Positions 24,663 through 36,000 of a stretch of 64,000 bases of DNA are shown one piece after another. Source of the stretch: Rhabditoides inermis (Eukaryota; Nematoda; Chromadorea; Rhabditida; Rhabditidae); contig CAWZYM010000200.1 of NCBI GenBank assembly GCA_963966185.1, positions 62,001 to 126,000 of the forward strand, given 5' to 3'. The notes under the pieces are model-generated. The model saw only the letters and a list, made by a program, of their open reading frames with translations, had not been told where the DNA came from and did not search any database. The position numbers were made by a program, and so were the translations under genes. The stretch's first letter is position 1, and every line of letters starts with the position of its first letter.

Positions 24663-27600
24663 GTTCGTCGAAGCCGGCTACGCAGGATCCAGGCCAAGCC
24701 AGGACCAAGAAGGCGTACATGGTGACGAAGGGAGCCGAGAAGGGTACAGAGGCGTCTTGCAAGGAGGGAGATGTGAAGAAGAAGGGAGACGGTGAAAGTG
24801 CTGTCGAACCGGGGAGAGTGGTGGGATGTGAGTGCAGAGTTGAAGCAGAGATCATCGGCGCAAAATGCGAGGTGATTCTGGACACTGGTGCGATGGTTAG
24901 TGTGATTGGAAAGGAAAGATGGGAACAACTGAAGGGGGAGGGAAACGATAAGTGGAGGAGTGTGGAAGGGGAGAGGGTGCGTATTGCAAATGCATCCGGA
25001 GTTATGATGGAAACCGTAGAGCAGGTGGAAGTGGAGGTGTGTTTCACGGGGACGACGCCTACCAAGATTGTCATGCAAGTGGTGGATGCGTCAGGAGGAG
25101 ACATTTTGATGGGCACTAACACTCTGCAGCATGTGGGAATGAACATGTCATTCGGACAGAAGTCGTTCAAGGCGTTCAACAACGAGGTCGACCAAGCAGA
25201 GAAGGTGACCGAAGAAGGAATAGTGCGGGCGGAGAAGAGGGTGTACATACCACCATGGCAAGGGAAACGGATAGAAGTAAAGGGGGAGGGCGAAGGAGAA
25301 ATGATCTTGTGGTCGAATCAGAAGGGAATAGAAAGCGGACTCTGCAGGGTATCGAATGGAGTGAGCAGCGTGCTGGTTGAGAACAGGACGGGGGATCCTA
25401 TCAGAATCAAGAAGGGAGAGGAGATAGGGAGGTGGACCACTGAAGAGTGGAGAGACACCGGGGGAGAAAAAAGAGAGGGAGATGGAGATACAGTACAGCT
25501 CGAGTTAGGTGATCCCTGTCCATGGACGTCCATGGACGTCCGGGATTTTGGTGGACGTTTCTGGTGTCTCTCTCTTTACACACTCTCTCGCGTTCCCATC
25601 GCCTCCCTCCCACAGGCAATTTATGGTCCCTGATTGAAGGGAATGTGGGCAGTGAGAGAACTGACTTTTCGAAATGAACTTTTCATGAAACCAAACCACT
25701 ACTATCAATTATGTTTTGTTCTGAGCATCTCGAATATACCATATTTCATAGTGCTCTGATGAAATTTACTACTTACTGACTTTCAGTACTGACTTCCATT
25801 TTTACATGAATATTCAAAGCATAATCTAGAAGAGGTATATGTAGTATTGTTCGCATTGTTTGTCCTAGTCAACTAGAGGTTGGTGGTGACTGGCTTTCAT
25901 CATTATGAATTACAAGATAATTGGTCCCCCGATAAGACAAGGTCCCGTTGTTGCATCCATTCACTCTCATCCGGGCGTCCATGTACGGTGTGGACGTGTC
26001 TGTTGCCTCTATTCTATACACACTCTCTCGCTTTCCTCTCGCGACGCGCATCGCACAGGGCTATTCCGCCGATGGCGGTACAGTCGGACGCGACTGCTTG
26101 TGTGTAGCCTGAAACGTCACTCGACTTTCTAGAATCTGAAAATTAGGAAATTTAAGTATTATATCTATCTGTCTCTTGTAACCGACATCAAGAATATACC
26201 ATGGTTCATAGGGCTCCGATAAAATTCACTGCCTCATAGTCTGGGTGGCTACAGTTCTGGTCCCAGCTGTCTTACGTGTCTGGCACCCTCCATATCACGC
26301 TCTCTCTCGCTACGGGAGGACCATAAAAGAGAGAGTCGCTGGTGGAATTGCACCATCACTCAAGTTGATCTGGAAATTAGCCCGGGTGGCGATACCTGGA
26401 TTTGTTCATAATAGTCCAAATCAAAATTGAAAGACGCCATTTTACTCGTCTCGATGAGAGGAAGCCGATACACGGTCAACTACAGCTGATATCTCAAACA
26501 CCAAAAACATAGGAGCGAAACGAGAGGAGGCATGGTATGGCAGTCTGCCAAGACCCGACCTTTTGCCGGTGGGGAAGGGTCATAAATGAGTGAGTCGAGA
26601 GTGGATTTGCACAATTCACTCAAGTTCAACTGGAAATTAGCACGGTTGGCACTACCTGAATATGTTCAAAATAGTCGAAATTACAAAAATAAGACATCAT
26701 TCTGCTCATATCGAGAAGACGGAAACTATGCAAACGAAATTGTAGCTGGTTTCGCGAACATAGAAGAGTTGCGATCGCTTGTCAGACTTGTCAGTCTTGG
26801 CAGACTGGGACCAGAACTGTTGCCACCCTGACTATGAGGCTCTATTCAAATAGTGAATTTCATCAGAGCCCTATGAACCGTGGTATATTCTTGATGTCGG
26901 TTACAAAAGACAGATAAATATAATATTTATATTTCCTAATTTTCAGATTCTAGAAAGTCGACTGACGTTTCAGGCTACACACAAGCAGTCGCGTCCGACT
27001 GTACCGCCATCGGCGGAATAGCCCTGTGCGATGCGCGTCGCGAGAGGAAAGCGAGAGAGTGTGTATAGAATAGAGGCAACAGACACGTCCACACCGTACA
27101 TGGACGCCCGGATAAGAGTGAATGGATGCAACAAAGGGACCTTGTCTTATCGGGGGACCAATTATCTTGGAATAATAAATGATGAAAATCAGTCACCACA
27201 AACCACATGTAGACTAAGACAAACAATGCGAACAATACTACATATACATCTTATATATTATGCTTTGAATACTCACGTAAAAATGGAAGTCAGTACTGAA
27301 ATTCAATAAGTAATGAATTTCATCGGAGCACTATGAAATATGGTATATTAGAGATGCTCAGAACAAAACATAATTGATGGTAATGGTTTGGCATCATGAA
27401 AAGTTCATTTCGAAAAATCAGATTTCTCACTGCCCACATTCCCTTCAATCAGGGACCATAAATTGCCTGTGGGGAGGAGGCGATGGGAACGCGAGAGAGT
27501 GTGTAAAGTGAGAGACACCAGAAACGTCCACTAAAATCCCGGACGTCCATGGACGTCCATGGACAGGGATCACCTAACTCGAGCTGTACTGTATGCTAGG

Positions 27601-30600
27601 GGCAGGACAAGGTAAAGAGTGGAAGGGAGAAGAGAGGGCAGACGAGATTATGAGACGAGTAAAAGGAGAAGAGGGTATCGGCCAGAGTATGGCGAGCAAT
27701 ATGGATTGGGCGAAACTGAGGAGGATGATTGGCAGGTACAGCAGTTCATTTGCGTTGAGCGAGAAAGAGCTCGGAACGACCGATCTGGTGGTGCACGAGA
27801 TTGACACGGGGGTAAGCGCCCCAATTAGACAGAGGGGTCGGCAGGTGCCGATGGCACTCAAGGCAGAAGTAAGGAAGATACTGGATGACCTATTGCGAAG
27901 GGAAGTGATAGAGAAGAGCCAGTCGCCGTGGGCTAGCCCAGTGGTACTAGTGAAGAAGAAAGATGGTTCACTGCGATTCTGCGTTGACTATAGAAGGGTG
28001 AATGAGGTGACGAAGCAGGACGCCTACCCACTGCCACACATCGACAGTATGCTGGCGAATTTGAGGGGAAAGAGGGTGTTCTCGACGATGGACATGCATT
28101 CCGGGTACTGGCAGGTGAAGCTGTCACCGGAAGCGAGGGAGAAAAGTGCATTCACCACTGAGGGAGGTCTATATGCCTTCCGGGTGCTGCCTTTCGGGTT
28201 GTCGACATCTCCCGCTACGTACCAGAGGCTGATGGACAACGTGCTGGGCGAGTTGTTGGGAAGTGAAGTGATGTGCTACATAGATGACATTATCGTGGCG
28301 ACAGAGTCGGTGGAAAGACACTTCGAGGTACTCGAGCAAGTGTTCCGGGCCTTGGAAGGGGCACACCTAATGATGAAGCCTGAGAAATGCGCATTTTTGA
28401 AGGGCGAGGTAGAGTTCTTGGGACATGTAGTGGATGGAGAGGGAGTGCACATGGATGCAGCGAAGGTCAAGAAGGTCTGGGAGTACAGGAGGCCGGAGAA
28501 TGTGGGCGATGTGAGAACCTTTCTAGGAATGGTTTCATACAACAGGAAGTTCATCTTAGATTTTGCGAAGATCGCGAAGCCATTGCATGAGTTGACGGGG
28601 AAGGGAAAGAAGTGGGAGTGGGGTGATGCGCAGGAGAAAGCGTTTACGAGACTGAAAGAGAAGATAGCGGCGGCGCCGGTGCTCGCGCAACCCGACATTG
28701 AGAGGGCGGTGTCGGGAGAGAGACCATTCCATATGTATACGGATGCGTCGACCGAGGGTTTGGGGGCGGTGTTGAGCCAAGAAGGGGATGATGGATATCA
28801 TCACCCTATCTACTTTGCGTCGAAGGCATTGAAGAAGGCAGAAAGGAACTATTACGTGGGCGATTTGGAGGCGTTGGCTATAGTGACGGCACTGCGCCAG
28901 TTTAAGCGGTTCATTATGGGTGCAAAGACGATAGTATACACAGATCATAAGCCGTTGTGCACTTTGCTGAAAGAAACTGAAATGGCAGGACGGTTGTGGA
29001 GGTGGGCGTTGGAGGTACAGTCATATGCACTGGAGATACGATATGTGGAGGGAAAGGCGAATGGGGTGGCGGACGCATTGTCCAGGGGAGATCCAGGTTG
29101 CAAGGGCGCAGATGACCAATCACAGGCAGCAGACGCAAACACTACGGGACTGACTACTGTAGTGGGAGCAGTCAGGGTGAGGGATAAGGAGGAAGGAGAA
29201 TGGACAGTCAATCTGAGAGAAGACGAGGAGTGGGAGACGCTGAGGAGGACAGTGGAAAAGGGGGATAGTCGGAAAGTGAATGTGGAGGGATGGAAACTGA
29301 ATGCCGACGAGTTTGTGGTATTGGAAGGGGTGCTGTGTCGAGTGGACGAAGACGGCACACCGACGGTAGTAGTGCCAAAGAGCGCTAGGAAGGGTTTGGT
29401 AATGGAGGCGCACAGGGGACTGCTAGCAGGGCATTTCAATCGATACAAGGTGAACCGCTCGTTGAAGAGGCAGTTTTTCTGGCCGGGAATGCGAAGGGAT
29501 GTGGGAAAGTGGATCGCGGAGTGTGGGAAGTGCGTAGTAGTGAATGCGAGCGAGAGACTGATACCTCCGCTGAAACAGATCATGACGGGAGAGCCGTTTG
29601 AGATTGTGCACGTGGACGTGTTGGAGATGGGAAGGAGCAACCAAGGAAATAGGTACTTGGTGTGTGTGGTTGATCAGTTCAGCAAACTGGCAGGGGCATA
29701 CCCAACAAGGGATAAGACTGCGCAGACGGTGGCCGAGTGCGTGGTGAACAATTGGATAGCGGAGGGGGTGAGGATGCCCAGGGTGATTGTGAGCGACAGG
29801 GGAAAGGAGTTCGAGTGTAAGCTTTGGGAGGAGGTGGAGAAGCTGCTGGGGGTAGAACACAGGTTCACAAAGGGCTATAATCCACGAGAGAATGGGCTGG
29901 TGGAGCGTTTCAATAGAACGCTGATCAGCATGTTGACGAAGAAGGTGGGAGACGTGCGGGAGTGGGATCGAATGGTGGCGTATTGCACGTACGCATACAA
30001 CACCACAGTGCATGACACTACTGGAGAGAGTCCTTACTTCATATTGCACGGGAGGGACCCGGTGTGGTTGGGTAAGGAGGGAGACACGAGGCGATCATTC
30101 GCGCAAGTGGTGGATGGGGACGAGTATGTGACGGAGTTGTGTGCACGGATGGCGATAGTCCACCAAACGGTGCGGGAAAAGAGCGAGAAGGAGAGGGAGA
30201 GGGTGAAGAAACAGTACGACAAGAAGGCGGTGAGCAGCGAGAAGCTGCCGGTGGTGGGGGATAGGGTGCTCATGTTTATACCAACGGAGAGACGGGGCAG
30301 GGAGTGCGCCAAGCTAATGACCGAGTGGGATGGACCGTACCGAGTGATCGAGGCTAACGAGCAGTCAGCGCTAGTAATTAGGATCGGGGATGGAAAGGAA
30401 CCGATTCGAGTACCGCATGACGTATTGAGAAAAATACCGAGGGAGTGCGTAGAGGAGCTGGAAGGGGAGGGGACGAAAAGGAAACGGAGGGCGAGGAAAG
30501 CAAATGCTGTGTTCAGGGTTCGCGAGACGAGCACGTTGTACCCGGGCAAGGTTTTCGAGAGGGCACTCGAGATGAAGGATGTCGGCGAGGCGGACGGAGG

Positions 30601-31696
30601 GAAGACGGGGGACGGTCGAAGATTCAAGAAGGAGCTGACGCAGGCCATGAAACGGACTCAAGTCAAAAGCTTATGTGAGTTGGCATTGATGGCGGAAGCG
30701 GCATTGGGGGGAGGTGCTGACAGTGACAAGAACATGAGGTTCGCGGTGCTGAGAGGAGACAAGGACGGGACGCACAAGATTGGCGTGAGAGCTTGGACGG
30801 CAGCATACGACATGCTGGCCGCGCTGGATCTCGACATGATGGCCGCGATGCTCAAGAGACTCGCAGACGACGTGACGTTCAAATGGAAAGGAGGGGATGG
30901 AGGGACGGCGGCGAGCACCGGAGCCAACATCGTGTTGCAAGCGATGCGCGATAACGGAGAGAGGAGGGATATCGAGGTGACGGTATTGACATCCGGAGGG
31001 AGGTTGGAGCACCTTGGACGGGTTCTTGACCACCAAGTCAAGACGGAGGGATATGGGGCGCTGGAGGCATGGACCAAGGAGGAGAGCGCGACCACGACAG
31101 CGTTGTTGATTTTGCCGGCGCGCGCGGGGGAGTGGCAGAAGAGAGCAGACGAGAAGATGGCAGTTCCGGCTGGCAGGAAGGTCATTGTGGCGGCGCCACC
31201 GATGGATGCCAAGGAACTGGAGAGCGAAGAGCTCTGGATCGAGTGGAAGTTAGTCAAGGAGTGGCTGGCGACCCAAGAGGGAGTGGAGACCAGTTGGCAG
31301 GTGCTGAATACAGCGCATTTGCGGGCTGTCAAGTGCCCGACCGGAGGTTTTGGTCCCTGCACCAACGAATCGAAAGGCTTTCCGACAAGGGAGGAATTGC
31401 ATCACTACGCCCGACTGCTCAAGGACTGGTTGGCCGACGTCGTGGAGCTTAAACTGAAGGAGAGGAAGGAGCGCGAAGAGGAGGGACCGCCAGAGAGGAA
31501 GAGGCGGAGCGACGGAGGGATCGCCGGAGGACGCGGAGGAGGAGGAGTCGGAAACCGGGGACGCGGAGCGGGCAACGATTGGGGACGCGGAGGCGGTTTT
31601 GGAGGGCGAGGACGACAGTTCGGAGGATTCGGCAACTGGGGAGAGGCCAGGAACCGCGGCAGCAGCACCGGCGGACAGGGGAGAGAGAGATTTTAA
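24467..31696 (+). pseudogene. pol: Gypsy pol, copy A, split by foldback insertion
   Basis: The first segment, 24467-25490, encodes the CCHC knuckle and aspartic protease (ILDTGAM). Reading then enters the foldback element and stops at 25633. The second segment resumes at the TA duplication (ATG 27593) and runs to 31696 with RT, RNase H, integrase and the C-terminal extension (1,367 codons). The break is exactly the element plus its TA duplication. The residue pair flanking the break is contiguous in copies B and C (residues 330/331 of the frame starting at 32888). The second segment keeps all catalytic residues and an in-frame ATG, so a separate RT-IN protein is conceivable but not expected to be expressed. 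Confidence 0.9.
25491..27591. mobile_element. Foldback/MITE-like element with Tc1/mariner-type ends (2,101 bp)
   Basis: Flanked by TA on both sides (25489-25490 and 27592-27593), a single TA in copies B and C. The terminal inverted repeats begin CAGTACAGCTCGAGTTAGG. The inverted homology continues far inward: arms about 25491-26266 and 26805-27591, several percent diverged. The centre (26267-26804) holds two direct copies of a ~256 bp unit (from about 26316 and 26572) related to 5990-6160. No transposase frame is visible, so it is non-autonomous. The TA duplication and CAGT start point to mobilisation by a Tc1/mariner-family transposase in trans (inference). Short GGACGTCCAT repeats lie just inside the ends. 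Confidence 0.9.
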
Positions 31697-31731
31697 GAGC
31701 ATGAGGGCATGCTGACGGAAGAGAGGGGAAA

Positions 31732-32220
31732 TGTGAATTATGTTGTCCCGTTTATAACAATTTAGAATTTGTATGACCCAATGATAATTGTAAGATTACG
31801 GTCTGTTTTCTAGTATTTTCTATTTGTTGTTGTTTTGTGGCCAGTGTGGTGGTCTGGCGTGGAGCTGAGTGCTCGCGGATATTTGTGTTGTTTTGGTAGA
31901 GAGTTATAGATAGCTGTTTGAGATATAGACCGTGTTAGGGTCGCAGGTTGTCGTTTGCGTTGCGTTGATTGGAGTTTTGTTGTCGAGTGTTTCCATTGAT
32001 TGATATATAAACTTTGTATTGCATTCGTGTTCTTGTTTTGCTGTGACTCTTCGCGAGTGTATTGATTTCCGGTTGTGTTCCCGGTGGATACTTGGAACTA
32101 TTGATTGGTGGGGGTGCCTGTGCGCGGACGGCCAGGTGCACGAAGGGTGACAAATAGTGTGACGTGGACGGTTGCACTATTTTGATTTGGTGGAACGGAA
32201 ATTGACTGTTGAGGAGCAAC
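31732..32220 (+). repeat. Gypsy LTR2 (489 bp), shared by copies A and B
   Basis: Same start and end as LTR1. It is preceded by the polypurine tract of copy A and followed by the leader of copy B (GGTGCAGG). Confidence 0.93.
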
Positions 32221-32477
32221 GGTGCAGGAACTGAGTGGATACTTAGTGGGTATTGATTGGTGGCACAAGGAATTCCGATATAATAGGTTTATATCGGTGG
32301 GAAAATCGGAGGATTTTCTAGCGACTTCAGAGGCATAGCGGTTGCAAGAAGTTACATGGGGGCCGAACCAAACTAAGAACATCGGAAGTGTTGAAATAAG
32401 TTGTTTTGACATTATACCACGTGATTCGCGAGACGTGTGTGTCGGTTTAACACAGTGTTGATATCGACGGTTGCAGG

Positions 32478-33050
32478 ATGGTGACGGAAGGCCTGCGGGA
32501 CGAGGAGATGGACACGACGGGTGTGGGCGAGGATGGGACCACGGAGGCTGTGCCAGCTCTGGAACTGCTGGTGAGTAGCCTAGAGAACCTGAAGCCGGAA
32601 TTGAGTCAGCAGATGATCAAGGAGGCAAAGGAGATGATAACCAGGGTAGATTCGGAGCTTATGAAGAGCCTTAGGACTGCAGATGGTCAGCGGGAGACGG
32701 TGAACCAGATCATGAGCGACTGGGTTGGCGCGCTGGCATTGTACCTTGAGAGCATGGGCGAGGGAATCGATGAGGCACAGAAAGCGGGAAAAGAGATGGC
32801 AGGAGTGGTTGAGAAAATACGGAATAACGTAGTGGAGCTCAACAAAGAGAGTGAGATGGCGAAGACAACGACGCGCAAGTTCAAAGAATGGTGTGCGGAA
32901 TTGGTGACACTGACGGTAAAGGGAACGGAGGTGGAGCATTGGTGGGACACAGGTCGGGAGGGAACAAGGGAGACAGCACGTTTCGGTGCCATAACTGTGG
33001 AGGGGCGAATCATAGGTCTTCACAGTGTACGTCTCCCAGGGGTGTGTTGA
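32478..33050 (+). CDS. gag: Gypsy gag-like protein, copy B (190 aa)
   Basis: Same layout as the copy A gag: ATG 258 bases after the LTR, 190 codons, no zinc knuckle in frame, overlapping the pol frame from 32855. Residues differ from A and C at two positions (SELMK and AGKEM), so A and C share the gag sequence and B is the variant. The role as capsid protein is inferred from position. Confidence 0.7.
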   Translation: MVTEGLRDEEMDTTGVGEDGTTEAVPALELLVSSLENLKPELSQQMIKEAKEMITRVDSELMKSLRTADGQRETVNQIMSDWVGALALYLESMGEGIDEAQKAGKEMAGVVEKIRNNVVELNKESEMAKTTTRKFKEWCAELVTLTVKGTEVEHWWDTGREGTRETARFGAITVEGRIIGLHSVRLPGVC

Positions 33051-36000
33051 GTTCGTCGAAGCCGGCTACGCAGGATCCAGGCCAAGCCAGGACCAAGAAG
33101 GCGTACATGGTGACGAAGGGAGCCGAGAAGGGTACAGAGGCGTCTTGCAAGGAGGGAGATGTGAAGAAGAAGGGAGACGGTGAAAGTGCTGTCGAACCGG
33201 GGAGAGTGGTGGGATGTGAGTGCAGAGTTGAAGCAGAGATCATCGGCGCAAAATGCGAGGTGATTCTGGACACTGGTGCGATGGTTAGTGTGATTGGAAA
33301 GGAAAGATGGGAACAACTGAAGGGGGAGGGAAACGATAAGTGGAGGAGTGTGGAAGGGGAGAGGGTGCGTATTGCAAATGCATCCGGAGTTATGATGGAA
33401 ACCGTAGAGCAGGTGGAAGTGGAGGTGTGTTTCACGGGGACGACGCCTACCAAGATTGTCATGCAAGTGGTGGATGCGTCAGGAGGAGACATTTTGATGG
33501 GCACTAACACTCTGCAGCATGTGGGAATGAACATGTCATTCGGACAGAAGTCGTTCAAGGCGTTCAACAACGAGGTCGACCAAGCAGAGAAGGTGACCGA
33601 AGAAGGAATAGTGCGGGCGGAGAAGAGGGTGTACATACCACCATGGCAAGGGAAACGGATAGAAGTAAAGGGGGAGGGCGAAGGAGAAATGATCTTGTGG
33701 TCGAATCAGAAGGGAATAGAAAGCGGACTCTGCAGGGTATCGAATGGAGTGAGCAGCGTGCTGGTTGAGAACAGGACGGGGGATCCTATCAGAATCAAGA
33801 AGGGAGAGGAGATAGGGAGGTGGACCACTGAAGAGTGGAGAGACACCGGGGGAGAAAAAAGAGAGGGAGATGGAGATATGCTAGGGGCAGGACAAGGTAA
33901 AGAGTGGAAGGGAGAAGAGAGGGCAGACGAGATTATGAGACGAGTAAAAGGAGAAGAGGGTATCGGCCAGAGTATGGCGAGCAATATGGATTGGGCGAAA
34001 CTGAGGAGGATGATTGGCAGGTACAGCAGTTCATTTGCGTTGAGCGAGAAAGAGCTCGGAACGACCGATCTGGTGGTGCACGAGATTGACACGGGGGTAA
34101 GCGCCCCAATTAGACAGAGGGGTCGGCAGGTGCCGATGGCACTCAAGGCAGAAGTAAGGAAGATACTGGATGACCTATTGCGAAGGGAAGTGATAGAGAA
34201 GAGCCAGTCGCCGTGGGCTAGCCCAGTGGTACTAGTGAAGAAGAAAGATGGTTCACTGCGATTCTGCGTTGACTATAGAAGGGTGAATGAGGTGACGAAG
34301 CAGGACGCCTACCCACTGCCACACATCGACAGTATGCTGGCGAATTTGAGGGGAAAGAGGGTGTTCTCGACGATGGACATGCATTCCGGGTACTGGCAGG
34401 TGAAGCTGTCACCGGAAGCGAGGGAGAAAAGTGCATTCACCACTGAGGGAGGTCTATATGCCTTCCGGGTGCTGCCTTTCGGGTTGTCGACATCTCCCGC
34501 TACGTACCAGAGGCTGATGGACAACGTGCTGGGCGAGTTGTTGGGAAGTGAAGTGATGTGCTACATAGATGACATTATCGTGGCGACAGAGTCGGTGGAA
34601 AGACACTTCGAGGTACTCGAGCAAGTGTTCCGGGCCTTGGAAGGGGCACACCTAATGATGAAGCCTGAGAAATGCGCATTTTTGAAGGGCGAGGTAGAGT
34701 TCTTGGGACATGTAGTGGATGGAGAGGGAGTGCACATGGATGCAGCGAAGGTCAAGAAGGTCTGGGAGTACAGGAGGCCGGAGAATGTGGGCGATGTGAG
34801 AACCTTTCTAGGAATGGTTTCATACAACAGGAAGTTCATCTTAGATTTTGCGAAGATCGCGAAGCCATTGCATGAGTTGACGGGGAAGGGAAAGAAGTGG
34901 GAGTGGGGTGATGCGCAGGAGAAAGCGTTTACGAGACTGAAAGAGAAGATAGCGGCGGCGCCGGTGCTCGCGCAACCCGACATTGAGAGGGCGGTGTCGG
35001 GAGAGAGACCATTCCATATGTATACGGATGCGTCGACCGAGGGTTTGGGGGCGGTGTTGAGCCAAGAAGGGGATGATGGATATCATCACCCTATCTACTT
35101 TGCGTCGAAGGCATTGAAGAAGGCAGAAAGGAACTATTACGTGGGCGATTTGGAGGCGTTGGCTATAGTGACGGCACTGCGCCAGTTTAAGCGGTTCATT
35201 ATGGGTGCAAAGACGATAGTATACACAGATCATAAGCCGTTGTGCACTTTGCTGAAAGGAACTGAAATGGCAGGACGGTTGTGGAGGTGGGCGTTGGAGG
35301 TACAGTCATATGCACTGGAGATACGATATGTGGAGGGAAAGGCGAATGGGGTGGCGGACGCATTGTCCAGGGGAGATCCAGGTTGCAAGGGCGCAGATGA
35401 CCAATCACAGGCAGCAGACGCAAACACTACGGGACTGACTACTGTAGTGGGAGCAGTCAGGGTGAGGGGTAAGGAGGAAGGAGAATGGACAGTCAATCTG
35501 AGAGAAGACGAGGAGTGGGAGACGCTGAGGAGGACAGTGGAAAAGGGGGATAGTCGGAAAGTGAATGTGGAGGGATGGAAACTGAATGCCGACGAGTTTG
35601 TGGTATTGGAAGGGGTGCTGTGTCGAGTGGACGAAGACGGCACACCGACGGTAGTAGTGCCAAAGAGCGCTAGGAAGGGTTTGGTAATGGAGGCGCACAG
35701 GGGACTGCTAGCAGGGCATTTCAATCGATACAAGGTGAACCGCTCGTTGAAGAGGCAGTTTTTCTGGCCGGGAATGCGAAGGGATGTGGGAAAGTGGATC
35801 GCGGAGTGTGGGAAGTGCGTAGTAGTGAATGCGAGCGAGAGACTGATACCTCCGCTGAAACAGATCATGACGGGAGAGCCGTTTGAGATTGTGCACGTGG
35901 ACGTGTTGGAGATGGGAAGGAGCAACCAAGGAAATAGGTACTTGGTGTGTGTGGTTGATCAGTTCAGCAAACTGGCAGGGGCATACCCAACCAGGGATAA

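Larger units (their letters stand above)
23344..32220 (+). mobile_element. Ty3/gypsy LTR retrotransposon copy A (interrupted)
   Basis: LTR1 (23344-23832), internal region, LTR2 (31732-32220). Gag and pol match copies B and C, but pol is split by the foldback insertion 25491-27591. The left flank is satellite (TTCTAG just before the LTR). The right LTR is shared with copy B. A purine-rich polypurine tract (GAGAGGGGAAA) precedes LTR2. No TGG-type primer-binding site directly follows LTR1. The sense strand is strikingly G and purine rich. Confidence 0.93.

Noticed and set aside
24500..25633. Independent 377-codon gene
   Set aside because: It is the 5' part of gypsy pol reading into the foldback element. 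The last ~47 codons are element sequence.
30658..31365. Long antisense open frames over gypsy pol (up to 235 codons; equivalents at 36943-37650 and 56136-56843)
   Set aside because: They are shadows of a purine-rich coding strand, have no recognisable motifs, and lie opposite catalytic domains that are clearly coding on the plus strand.
31000..31696. Envelope gene in the gypsy element
   Set aside because: The C-terminal extension is continuous with pol, has no signal peptide or membrane segment and ends in Gly/Arg repeats.
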